DNA of 64,000 nucleotides from Bog-950 sp046329515. GTDB taxonomy: Bacteria > Bacteroidota > Bacteroidia > Chitinophagales > LD1. Positions within the stretch are counted from its first letter, which is position 1, and each line of letters begins with the position of its first letter. The notes beneath the pieces are model-generated. The model was not told the origin of the DNA and searched no databases. It worked only from the letters and a program-made list of their open reading frames with translations. Both the position numbers and the translations under genes were made by a program. The stretch lies in contig JAXLUM010000001.1 of NCBI GenBank assembly GCA_046329515.1, positions 1,054,001-1,118,000 on the forward strand. The letters are read 5' to 3'. Below, one piece after another: positions 16,264 through 24,700 of the stretch.

Positions 16264-17376
16264 TTAGCCTGCGCTTATTTCCTTTACGCCATCGGCTGTT
16301 TCGGCTATATACATTTCGCATTGTATGCCCGTAACACTTACGTATTTACTGCTTACCTGTTGTTTGAAATTTTCAAAAGCGCTGTTATGCACAATAGCTA
16401 TGGCGCAGCCTCCAAAACCTGCCCCCGTCATTCGGGCACCTAAGCAACCATTTGTTTTTTGGGCTTCCTCTACAAGCGTGTCTAATTCAATACCGCTAAC
16501 TTCATAGTCATCTCTTAAAGAGGCGTGGGAAGCGTTCATTAATCTTCCAAAGGTGCTAAGGTCGTTATAGCGAAGGGCCTTTACACTTTCCTTTACCCGC
16601 AGGTTTTCGGTTACAACATGTTTGGCGCGTTTGCGCAAAATTTCGTCGCCAATTATATCCAGGTAAATGGGTGAGGCGTTCGCCAGATTTTCAGTATCAG
16701 GTTTCGCCGCCTTTATCAATTGAAGCGCAGCTTCGCACTCCGCCTTGCGCTCATTGTACTTACTGTGTATTAAACTGCGTGGTTTTTTGGTGTTCATTAT
16801 TACCAGCCTGTAGTCATTAAGTTCCAGTGGTACGTACTCATGTTTTAAGGTGGCGCAATCTATTAACAGTGCGTTCTCCTTTTTGCCAAGTGCAACGGCG
16901 TATTGGTCCATTATGCCGCACTTAACGCCAATAAAATTATTTTCTACGTCCTTACAAAAGTTGGCTAACCACACCAGGTCAATTTGGTTTTTAGTTTGGC
17001 TTAAGAGCGCAAAGGCTGTTACTATTTCTACTGCAGCAGAGGATGAAAGCCCGGCCCCTTCCGGCAAGTTACTTTCGTAAAAAAGTTCGCTACCGCTAAG
17101 TGTTGTGCCTTCCTGCTTTAAATGGTGTATAATGCCTATAGGATAATTGGTCCAATCTTGCCCCGCTTCATATTGCAGCTCATCCTTTAAATTAATTGTT
17201 ATGCTGAATGGATGTGTGGCGGAGCGCAGAGTTACGTTATCATCATTACAGGGCTTTACGGTTAGTTTAATCCCCATGTTTATGGCAGCGGGTAAAACCA
17301 ATCCACCATTATAATCAAGGTGTTCGCCAATTAAGTTAATTCTGCCCGGGGCAAAGTATGTTTTAACTGCCTTCAT
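16264..17376 (-). CDS. galK: Galactokinase
   Basis: A 370-residue GHMP kinase phosphorylating galactose at C1 in the Leloir pathway. Motifs: the substrate signature GRINLIGEHLDYNGG near residue 10, the ATP loop LPEGAGLSSSAA near residue 107, and the C-terminal GARMTGAGFGGCAIA. The ATG at 17376 shares its A with the TGA of galT, so the genes are translationally coupled; a GTG one codon upstream is the only alternative. galE and galM are not in this window, so UDP-glucose epimerisation must be encoded elsewhere. Confidence 0.96.
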   Translation of the reverse strand: MKAVKTYFAPGRINLIGEHLDYNGGLVLPAAINMGIKLTVKPCNDDNVTLRSATHPFSITINLKDELQYEAGQDWTNYPIGIIHHLKQEGTTLSGSELFYESNLPEGAGLSSSAAVEIVTAFALLSQTKNQIDLVWLANFCKDVENNFIGVKCGIMDQYAVALGKKENALLIDCATLKHEYVPLELNDYRLVIMNTKKPRSLIHSKYNERKAECEAALQLIKAAKPDTENLANASPIYLDIIGDEILRKRAKHVVTENLRVKESVKALRYNDLSTFGRLMNASHASLRDDYEVSGIELDTLVEEAQKTNGCLGARMTGAGFGGCAIAIVHNSAFENFKQQVSSKYVSVTGIQCEMYIAETADGVKEISAG

Positions 17377-18344
17377 CACTTCTCAATTTTGCTTCTCAAG
17401 ATAGCTGCGCATTCATCTACATCTAAGGGGTTCGCTGCGGCTCCTGCGCCTAATTCGCTGCCTGCATACCATTTAATTTTATCCTTAGCGCGCAAAGGCG
17501 GGTAAAACTCAATGTGAAAGGCAAAATAGTCAGCGGCGTCGCTGTAACGCTTTTCATTAACAGGCGTTTGGTGTAAGGCCATAACATAAGGGAATGGTCT
17601 TTCGTAAACAGCATCAAAGGCCTTAAGCAACTTTTTAAGAAGGAGGGCAAGGTCTTTTTTTTCATTCAGGGTGAACTGAGCTACATTTCCTTTCAGCTTT
17701 TTATTTACTACAAACACGCCAAACGGGTAATCGGTAAAATAGGGGATATAAGCAATAAAGCTTTTGTTTTCGTATACGATTCTTTTTTTATGTTTTTTCT
17801 CTTCTGCGTTTAAGTCTGCAAATAAGTTAGTGCGGTTCTTCTTATAATACTTTTTACAGTTATTTAATTCTTCCCTGATTTTTGAGGGTATAAAAGAGTA
17901 AGCGTAGAGTTGTCCATGCGGGTGATGGATGGTTACACCCACTTCCTCACCGCGATTCTCAAATTCGTAAATGTATTTTATGCGTTTGTCCTTACTGAGT
18001 TCAGTAAATCTTTGGGCCCAAAGTTCAACAAGCTTTAAAACATGTGCATCGCTTAACTCGTACAACTGTTTGTTATGTTCCGGTGTATAAAGCAGAACCT
18101 CACAACGGCCTGCCGCAGGCGCATTTTTAAAAACTTTAGAGGGTTTTATTGATGGTGCTGCTTCGGGTTCCAGGCTCATTACAGGGAAATCATTGGGGTA
18201 GGCTAACACATCAAAGTCTTTAGGTAGCTTACCATGCCCGGGGCAGAAAGGGCAATAGTCTTTAGGTAAGTGAGGACGATGCTGCCGATTGGTGGCCACC
18301 ATAGTCCACGTATCTAACAAAGGGTTCCATCTTAATTCAGGCAT
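17376..18344 (-). CDS. galT: Galactose-1-phosphate uridylyltransferase
   Basis: A 322-residue HIT-superfamily enzyme exchanging UMP between UDP-glucose and galactose-1-phosphate. The active-site HPHGQ motif lies in THHPHGQLYAYSF and the zinc site includes DYCPFCPGHG near the N-terminus. The start is MPELRWNP at 18344; 14 extra in-frame residues upstream would run past a TACATTCG promoter element 5 bp from this ATG. It is the first gene of the galT-galK pair. The divergent neighbour is a GT9 glycosyltransferase. Confidence 0.95.
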   Translation of the reverse strand: MPELRWNPLLDTWTMVATNRQHRPHLPKDYCPFCPGHGKLPKDFDVLAYPNDFPVMSLEPEAAPSIKPSKVFKNAPAAGRCEVLLYTPEHNKQLYELSDAHVLKLVELWAQRFTELSKDKRIKYIYEFENRGEEVGVTIHHPHGQLYAYSFIPSKIREELNNCKKYYKKNRTNLFADLNAEEKKHKKRIVYENKSFIAYIPYFTDYPFGVFVVNKKLKGNVAQFTLNEKKDLALLLKKLLKAFDAVYERPFPYVMALHQTPVNEKRYSDAADYFAFHIEFYPPLRAKDKIKWYAGSELGAGAAANPLDVDECAAILRSKIEK

Positions 18345-18348
18345 AAAA

Positions 18349-18356
18349 CGAATGTA
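18349..18356 (-). promoter_or_regulatory. -7-like element 5 bp from the galT start
   Basis: Minus-strand TACATTCG, seven of eight positions of TAnnTTTG. The spacing implies a leaderless or near-leaderless galT mRNA. Confidence 0.4.
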
Positions 18357-18402
18357 GTTGTAGAATTTGAAAATTATAGCGGCCAAACTTCGTTTTAGCC
18401 AT

Positions 18403-18410
18403 TACATTAG
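18403..18410 (+). promoter_or_regulatory. -7-like element abutting the GT9 gene start
   Basis: TACATTAG, then CGGCGC, then the ATG at 18417. This repeats the 17-base layout at 2412-2428 with two pyrimidine changes. Transcription would begin at or next to the ATG. Confidence 0.45.
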
Positions 18411-18416
18411 CGGCGC

Positions 18417-19424
18417 ATGAAAATCCTCATTCTTCGTTTTTCTTCCATAGGCGATATTGTGCTTACCACGCCGGTGGTGCGTTGCCTGCGGAATAAATAC
18501 CCGGATGCGGAGATTCATTATGCTACAAAAAAGGGATTTCAATCGGTTTTAGTTCATAATCCTTACATTACTAAACTGCATTTGCTTGAAGATTCTTTTA
18601 ATGCTTTAGTGAAAAAACTGAAGACTGAAAAGTTTGATTATATAGTTGACCTGCATCATAATCAACGAACGCTTTTACTAAAATGGATGCTTGGCCGGCG
18701 CTCACATTCTTTTAATAAGCTGAATTACGAAAAGTGGCTGATGGTTAATTTTAAAATTAACCGCTTGCCCAATGTTCATATTGTGGACCGCTACCTTGAT
18801 ACCTGCAGCGAATTAGGTGTTCAAAACGACGGTTTGGGATTGGATTATTTTTTATCGGAAACGGATAAAGTTGATTTTAATGTTTTGCCCGCAGGGTTTG
18901 AAAGCGGGTACTTGGGCTGGGTGATTGGTGCAAAACAAAATACCAAAAAGTTTCCTGTAGAGAAAATTACTAATGTGTTAAACCGCTATAAGGGTAAGGT
19001 GCTTTTATTGGGTGGGAAAGAAGATATAACAGAAGGAGAGGAGATAATACGCAATGTTTCAAACGGTGATTGTGCTATATATAACGCTGCCGGTAAATTT
19101 TCTCTCAATCAATCAGCCTACCTTGTTAAGCAGGCAAGTGCTGTTGTAACCAACGATACAGGGCTAATGCACATTGCTGCTGCTTTCAAAAGGCCCATAG
19201 TTTCCGTTTGGGGCAACACCATTCCGGCTTTTGGTATGTATCCGTATTACGGTGACAGTAAAGTAAATGAATATCGCGCTGAAGTAAACGGCTTATCCTG
19301 CAGGCCATGCTCTAAACTGGGTTACGAAGTATGCCCCCAAGGGCATTTTAAATGTATGCTGCAACAGGATGAAGAAAGAATTTTATCTGCAATACAAGCT
19401 ATACTAAATAATAAAGGCGCCTAA
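18417..19424 (+). CDS. GT9-family (heptosyltransferase-like) glycosyltransferase
   Basis: A 335-residue cytoplasmic-face glycosyltransferase of family 9 (GT-B fold), which transfers heptose or related sugars to LPS cores. Features: N-terminal MKILILRFSSIGDIVLTTPV with the acceptor-side catalytic Asp region, the mid-protein LLLGGKED nucleotide-sugar loop, and TNDTGLMHIAAAF, the D-x-G-x-x-H signature. The sugar is unknown. It is divergent from galT-galK. The stop codon lies in the loop of a bidirectional terminator hairpin. Confidence 0.9.
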   Translation: MKILILRFSSIGDIVLTTPVVRCLRNKYPDAEIHYATKKGFQSVLVHNPYITKLHLLEDSFNALVKKLKTEKFDYIVDLHHNQRTLLLKWMLGRRSHSFNKLNYEKWLMVNFKINRLPNVHIVDRYLDTCSELGVQNDGLGLDYFLSETDKVDFNVLPAGFESGYLGWVIGAKQNTKKFPVEKITNVLNRYKGKVLLLGGKEDITEGEEIIRNVSNGDCAIYNAAGKFSLNQSAYLVKQASAVVTNDTGLMHIAAAFKRPIVSVWGNTIPAFGMYPYYGDSKVNEYRAEVNGLSCRPCSKLGYEVCPQGHFKCMLQQDEERILSAIQAILNNKGA

Positions 19425-19438
19425 GCGCCTCTATTATA
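19408..19438. terminator. Bidirectional terminator overlapping a stop codon
   Basis: AGGCGC (19415-19420) pairs with GCGCCT (19425-19430) around the loop CTAA, flanked by A/T-rich arms on both sides. The TAA of the GT9 gene forms the loop. It separates the GT9 gene from the convergent DUF4294 gene, whose stop is at 19439. Confidence 0.65.
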
Positions 19439-20056
19439 TTAAACATTGTAAGCCGGTCCCATTTGGTGGATAATCAGCTCAATCATCTTTTCTTTTTGGG
19501 GGTCGTATTTATCTTTTAAATCATACCCCCAGTGTTTAGCCAACACCTGGTAAAACCATGCGGTTGCTCCACCCTTAATTTCTTTAATTATGGTGTACGA
19601 GTTATTGCCGGTTTCGCGGTTAATTAGCTTAAACAGCATTTCGCCCTGCCCAACGGTAAGGTCCTTAAGGTCATGTTCAAACTTATCGCGCATTTCCTTT
19701 TCCACATCTTTCCGGTAGCGTTTGTAGTCTCTCTTTTTTGCGGTTTGCTTTTCATCCATCAGCTCTGCATAAAGTTGCTTGGCTATTTTTACGTAGGGCA
19801 TTACGGCTTCAATACGGCTTTTATACTTGTAGTATTGCATCCATTCAGCCGGTGTTTTAAAGTATAAAACATCTACTTCCCTTAGCGAAACTGTTGGAAG
19901 TGTATCCTTTAAAGCTGCTGAATCACTAACATACTGAATACCTTCATCGCTTTTGGCTTTCGGTGCAGTATTACCCTGGCCCATTTTAGGCTTTTGGCTA
20001 AACGCCAATTGACCAGCGGCTAATAAAAGTAAAAATAAACCCAGACTCTTTTTCAT
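19439..20056 (-). CDS. DUF4294-domain secreted protein
   Basis: A 205-residue exported protein with signal peptide MKKSLGLFLLLL...AFSQ. The mature N-terminus is a short Lys/Gly/Pro segment, KPKMGQGNTAPK, and the body is the DUF4294 domain found throughout Bacteroidota, here with EWMQYYKYKSRIEAVMPYVK and GQGEMLFKLINRETG. Function unknown; probably periplasmic. The start is set at the ATG at 20056, since the longer TTG start has no signal-peptide character. The KPKM motif recurs in the lipoprotein at 20513. Confidence 0.8.
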   Translation of the reverse strand: MKKSLGLFLLLLAAGQLAFSQKPKMGQGNTAPKAKSDEGIQYVSDSAALKDTLPTVSLREVDVLYFKTPAEWMQYYKYKSRIEAVMPYVKIAKQLYAELMDEKQTAKKRDYKRYRKDVEKEMRDKFEHDLKDLTVGQGEMLFKLINRETGNNSYTIIKEIKGGATAWFYQVLAKHWGYDLKDKYDPQKEKMIELIIHQMGPAYNV

Positions 20057-20233
20057 ATATCGGTTTTGATAGGTTAATGCCAAAGCGCGTACCAGATTTA
20101 CAACGAATATAAAGCTAAGGAGGTATACATCTGTTTTTAAGAAACTTTATCTAATGAGGTTTTTAGTTAAATTCAAATACAAAGTGTACCTTCGCTGAAA
20201 TATTTAATTGTTTAACCAAAAACCAGGAACAAA

Positions 20234-20482
20234 ATGAAAAAAGGAATATTAGTTGCTCTTGCGGTAGCCGGCTTCTCAGCCATTATTACCACAAGCTGTA
20301 ATACGCCTGCCAAGCATTTGTCTGATGCTGAAGTTCAGGCAAAGGCTGATTCGGTGTTTACTACTAAGAAGGATGCCAAAATGGAAGAATTAAAGGCTGC
20401 TTGCCAGTCAACTGCTGAAGCACAGGTTAGTGCCAAAGTGGAAGAATTAAAGGCCGCTTCAATGGGCCAGGCCGGTAAATAA
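20234..20482 (+). CDS. Small helical lipoprotein
   Basis: An 82-residue predicted lipoprotein with lipobox ITTSC (Cys22). The mature part is helical and imperfectly duplicated: KMEELKAACQSTAEAQ and KVEELKAASMGQAG, with A/E/K heptad-like spacing, which suggests a short coiled coil like an Lpp-type outer-membrane tether. A TACCTTCG promoter-like element lies at 20187-20194. It is followed 30 bp later by a second lipoprotein with similar features. Confidence 0.75.
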   Translation: MKKGILVALAVAGFSAIITTSCNTPAKHLSDAEVQAKADSVFTTKKDAKMEELKAACQSTAEAQVSAKVEELKAASMGQAGK

Positions 20483-20512
20483 TTTGTATAACCCGAAAAG
20501 AGAAAAAACAAT

Positions 20513-20947
20513 ATGAAAAAAATAATAGCTACAGCATTTACCGGTGCAGCCTTAGCTTTTGCTTTGAACAGCTGTAACAACGGTGGTGAAACACAAGAAC
20601 AGGCCAATGCTGCCGATAACGCACGTATTGATTCAGTAGTAACCGCCCAGTTAGGTGGTTTAAGCTACGATGCTGAGTGCCAGGCATGGATAGATTCAGC
20701 TGCAACTGCCCAATACGATGAGTGGTATGCAACTGAAGGCAAGAAAAAAGGTGCTAAACCGGCTCCGAAACCAAAGCCAAAGCCGCAACCTGAAGCTCCA
20801 AAACCTGAAACTACAGGTAATGGTAAGCCTGCAATGGGTGGTGATAACAATCCTAACACTACCGGCCAGGGCAAACCTAAAATGGGCGGCGGAACTGATT
20901 CCACTGTAGGAAAAGGCAAGCCTAAAATGGGCGGCGGTCCTAAATAG
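20513..20947 (+). CDS. Lipoprotein with Lys/Pro linker and KPKMGG repeats
   Basis: A 144-residue predicted lipoprotein: lipobox LNSC (Cys21), a helical region of about 55 residues resembling the preceding small lipoprotein (RIDSVVTAQL, WIDSAATAQY), a Lys/Pro-rich linker (KPAPKPKPKPQPE), and a C-terminal array of three G-K-P-x-M-G-G units. The layout suggests a membrane tether, a peptidoglycan-crossing linker and a basic, flexible tip. Probably co-transcribed with the gene at 20234 and terminated by the hairpin at 20981. Function unknown. Confidence 0.75.
   Translation: MKKIIATAFTGAALAFALNSCNNGGETQEQANAADNARIDSVVTAQLGGLSYDAECQAWIDSAATAQYDEWYATEGKKKGAKPAPKPKPKPQPEAPKPETTGNGKPAMGGDNNPNTTGQGKPKMGGGTDSTVGKGKPKMGGGPK
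20864..20938 (+). repeat. Short direct repeat encoding GKPKMGG units
   Basis: Two near-identical 30-base units (20864-20893 and 20909-20938), each encoding G-(Q/K)-G-K-P-K-M-G-G-G, with a more diverged copy at 20817-20842. The nucleotide identity suggests recent duplication inside the coding sequence. Confidence 0.6.
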
Positions 20948-20980
20948 TTTTAGGTCGTAAGCCTTAAAAGCATAAATAAG

Positions 20981-21012
20981 CCCCGGTTGTTAAACAGCCG
21001 GGGTTTTATTTT
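20981..21012 (+). terminator. Intrinsic terminator after the lipoprotein pair
   Basis: CCCCGGTTG (20981-20989) pairs with CAGCCGGGG (20995-21003), one G-U pair, followed by TTTTATTTT. Confidence 0.85.
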
Positions 21013-21107
21013 GTAATTCAGTTAACGTTTGCTAAGTGTGGCCGGCGCTTGTTCTATTTCCTTTCCCCAAACAAAAGCGGGACAGTTTACCCATAGACTA
21101 TAAAAGC

Positions 21108-21136
21108 AAAAAGCCCCCGAATGTCGGAGGCTTTTT
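21108..21136. terminator. Bidirectional terminator, 12 of 13 pairs
   Basis: Arms 21108-21120 and 21124-21136 with a three-base ATG loop. The arms end in five A and five T, so the hairpin has a U-tract on either strand. It terminates the minus-strand lipoprotein gene at 21156 and backs up the terminator at 20981. Confidence 0.85.
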
Positions 21137-21155
21137 GATAATTATGCGTTAGCTA

Positions 21156-21581
21156 TTACAGCTTAGTACCGGTAAAGGTGCAGCTGTTGCTGCTTGTACC
21201 ATCATTAATAGTGTAAGTGAAGGTAAGTGTGCTGCCTGATAGGCTACCGTTACCTTGAACGTTTACAGTACCACCAACGTTTTGGTTAGCTACAGTAAAG
21301 TTAGTACCATCAACAGTAGCAGTAGCTACGAAAGCCTGGCCGTATACGTTGTTCAGGGTAATTTTCAGGATATCGCTGGCGTTAGCAATAGTAAGGGTAT
21401 AAGTATCGCTACCTACAGTGCATGACTCGTTACCTTGCCATTGACCAACAAATTTAGCGCGGATTTCAGTGTTACACTTGTCGCCTTCGTAACCTGAATC
21501 GCAGGTCTTAGTACATGAAGAAACAGTAGCAAGGCCACCGATAAGAGCTACAGCTACGAATGTTTTGAAAAGCTTTTTCAT
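21156..21581 (-). CDS. EGF-like small lipoprotein with C-terminal beta domain
   Basis: A 141-residue predicted lipoprotein. The lipobox TVSSC gives Cys23; a Cys-rich EGF-like hook CDSGYEGDKC follows at once. The remaining 100 residues form an all-beta domain (KFVGQWQGNESC ... LTFTYTINDGTSS ... CTFTGTKL). It matches the C-terminal half of the PKD lipoprotein at 8505-9161 in order, spacing and closing Cys. A full promoter (TTG, 20 bp, TACATTTG) lies upstream and a strong terminator downstream, so it is a monocistronic gene. Probably surface exposed; function unknown. Confidence 0.82.
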   Translation of the reverse strand: MKKLFKTFVAVALIGGLATVSSCTKTCDSGYEGDKCNTEIRAKFVGQWQGNESCTVGSDTYTLTIANASDILKITLNNVYGQAFVATATVDGTNFTVANQNVGGTVNVQGNGSLSGSTLTFTYTINDGTSSNSCTFTGTKL

Positions 21582-21623
21582 TTGAATCTTGGTTTTTTGG
21601 TTTTACAAATTTTTCAATTGCCG

Positions 21624-21654
21624 CAAATGTATAAAGTTTACGACTGGCATCCAA
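21624..21654 (-). promoter_or_regulatory. Bacteroidota promoter (-33 TTG, -7 TACATTTG)
   Basis: Minus-strand TTG (21652-21654), 20 bp spacer, then TACATTTG (21624-21631), a complete match to the Bacteroidota housekeeping consensus. The leader to the ATG at 21581 is about 36 nt. Confidence 0.75.
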
Positions 21655-21741
21655 CTTCATTTTTCGTGCCAATTTTCCACATTGAGGGAAATCACATTAA
21701 TTTTATGTTCACATAAATCAACAATATAATTCACAATTCTT

Positions 21742-21749
21742 TACATTTG
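21742..21749 (+). promoter_or_regulatory. -7 element for the large surface protein
   Basis: TACATTTG, an exact TAnnTTTG match, 35 bp before the ATG at 21785. No clear TTG lies at the usual -33 distance. Confidence 0.55.
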
Positions 21750-21784
21750 CGTGACAAATTATTCAGGGCACACATTCAAAGACT

Positions 21785-24700
21785 ATGAATAAACTATTTA
21801 CGAGACTATTTTCTGCACTTTTTTTGCTGGCCGGCTTACTGTGCTTTAACAGCGCATCTGCCTCCCATATCATGGGTTCGGATATTACCTTTAACTGCCT
21901 GGGCGGCAACAACTACCAGGTAGTGGTAACTGTTTATCGCGATTGCAGCGGTATTTCTGCGCCTACCTCTATTTCAGTAGATGTAACTTCTAACTGCGGT
22001 AGCCAGTTTATTACCTGTAACCTTGATGCCGTTAACTCAGGCCAGGAAGTATCACAGCTTTGTCCTTCAGCGGTTTCAACCTGCCAGGGCGGAAGTTTAC
22101 CCGGTGTGGAGGTTTACACCTATATCGGAACCGTAACCATAACACCTAACTGCGGCACCTATACTTTCCAGTATACTGATTGCTGCCGTAACCCCGATAA
22201 TAACCTGGTGAACCCTACAGGGGCCGGTTTTATGGCCCAGGCTACGCTTAACAGCGATTTGGTAAGTTGTGACGATGCACCTGCATTTACTTCATTACCA
22301 GTACCTTATTTCTGTTTAGGCCAGCCGGTTTATTATTCGCACGGCGCTTTAGATACGGATGGCGACTCTTTATCTTATACGCTAATTGCCCCTCTTGATG
22401 ATTTAGGAGGTAACGTTGCTTATACCGGTACTTATACTCCCACCAATCCAATGCCAACCGCAAGCGGTTTCAACTTTGACCCTTCAACCGGCCAGATGAT
22501 ATTTACCCCAACCCAGCAAGGTGTTTATGTAGTAGACGTTCTTGTAACTGAATACCGCAATGGCCAGGTTATTGGTACCACCATGCGTGATATTCAGATT
22601 GTGGTAATTAACTGTACCAATAATGCCCCTCAGGTTGTTAACTGTTTAACTACGGGTAACGTAACCGGTGCGGTTGTAAACGATTGTAATTCATTGGGTG
22701 TATGTCCTGGCCAAACCGTAACCTTTACTTTAACAGCAGGTGATGCTGACGGTCAACCTATTACCGTAAGTTCAAACATCGCTCAATCAATACCGGGCGC
22801 TACTTTGGTAACCCAAAACGTGGGCGGTCCTGATTCAGTATTAGTTACCTTTAGCTGGACGCCTTCGGGCCTTGATACCGGTTTCCGCTATTTTACAGTG
22901 CAATTTGAAGATAATGCCTGTCCTATTACCGGTCTGCAGTTATTAACCTATGATATAACCGTACTTGATGGAACAGATGCCGGCCCTGACAAATACTATT
23001 GTACAGGTGGCGGCCCAGTGGCTATTAATGTTTACGGCGGCAATACCTTTAGCTGGAATACAACAAGCGGTTTTGTTAGTTCAACACCAGACAGTGCCCA
23101 TGTAACCGTAGCACCAGCACAAACTACTACTTATATAATACAGAGTGATTTGCAGGGTGGTTGTAAAAACCGTGATACTGTAACTGTATTTAATGTTCAA
23201 ACGTTTACGGTTGGGGTTACAACGCCTGACGATACTATATGTTTGAACAGTAGCACCGATTTAACGGCTACCGGCACTCCTTCTAACCAGGGACCATTTA
23301 CCTACTCGTGGGCTCCTGTAGCTGCGGGTGGCGTTCAAAGCCCTGTAGCGCAAACTACTGAGGTTAGGCCTACTTCTACCACTATGTATTATGTAACTGT
23401 TACATCTGCTTCAGGCTGCCCCGTTAAGGATAGCATACAGATAGTGATACAGGGTGTTGGTCCTAAGATTGCGGTTTCGCCTTCTGACGATTATGTGTGT
23501 CCGGGTTCAACAGTAACGCTTAATTCAATAGTTAAGCCTTTTGAATCAGGACCGGTGGCTGACCCGCTTAACCCATGTTTACCGGGCAGCACTTTTGAAT
23601 TAAAGGATATAGGCACAGGTACTACAGGTGGTGATGTTAATGTTACTCCTTATGTGGGCTTCTGGATGGATGGCCGTGTGCAATACTTATATACAGCATC
23701 TGAACTGCAGGCTATGGGCCTTGCTGCCGGTGCTATTACTGACATTGCCTTTAATGTAACTGCTAAAAACAGTACTGCCCCTTACAACAGCTTTACTATT
23801 AAAATGGGAGGCACCAACCTAACCGGTTTGCCTGCTAACTTTGTTGGTGGCTTATACCAGGTATTGAACCCTGTATCGTACACAACAACATTAGGATGGA
23901 ACACCCATACCTTAGATGTACCGTTTAACTGGGATGGTTTTTCGAATTTGATTGTAGAGGTTTGTTTTGATAACAGTGCATGGACGGCCTATGACCCTGT
24001 TGCTTTTACAACTACACCTTTTAATAACTCAGTTTTGTGGGATAATGCTGACCTTGCTACCCAAAGCGGTTGTTCAGGTCTTACTACACCTACACAGGGT
24101 AACCAGCGCCCTAACCTGCGCATAATTATGTGTAAGGCTCCTTTAAACAACTACAGCTTTACATGGACCGGCAGCGACGGCTCTACTTTGCCTGATACCA
24201 GCGCTCCTTCATTAAATGTAAATAACGATGTTACTTATACAGTAGTAGTTAGTGATGGCACTTGCGATGGCGATACTACCATCACTCTGCACGTTGATAC
24301 CGCAGTGCTTATAACTGCAGGCCCTGATACGGCAGTATGTAATGGTGATACTATTACCTTAAATGCTTACTTATTACACCCTGCACCACTACAGTGCGTT
24401 GCCGACTATGACATAACCAACATTCCATACAGCGCTGTTACGCCAACCGGCACACCAACCGTTGGCCCTAGTGGTGATGATGCAACAAGTGGCGCTATTC
24501 CTATTGGCTTTAACTTCGATTTCTTCTGTAATACCTATACCAGCTTGTATGCTTGTACTAACGGCTTTATGAGCTTTAGCCCCGGCCAGCCAAGCACCTT
24601 TACGCCTTCACCTATTCCTACAGCGGGCACACCAGATAACCTTATAGCCTTATGTTGGGAGGATATGATTGTAACTTCGGGCCAGGTAGATTACTTTATG

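Noticed and set aside
16258..16443. A plus-strand frame beginning MELACAYFLYAIG
   Set aside because: It lies wholly antisense to the galactokinase gene and has no supporting feature.
20665..20919. An 84-codon Pro/Gly-rich minus-strand frame
   Set aside because: Antisense of the KPKMGG lipoprotein repeats; no independent start signal.
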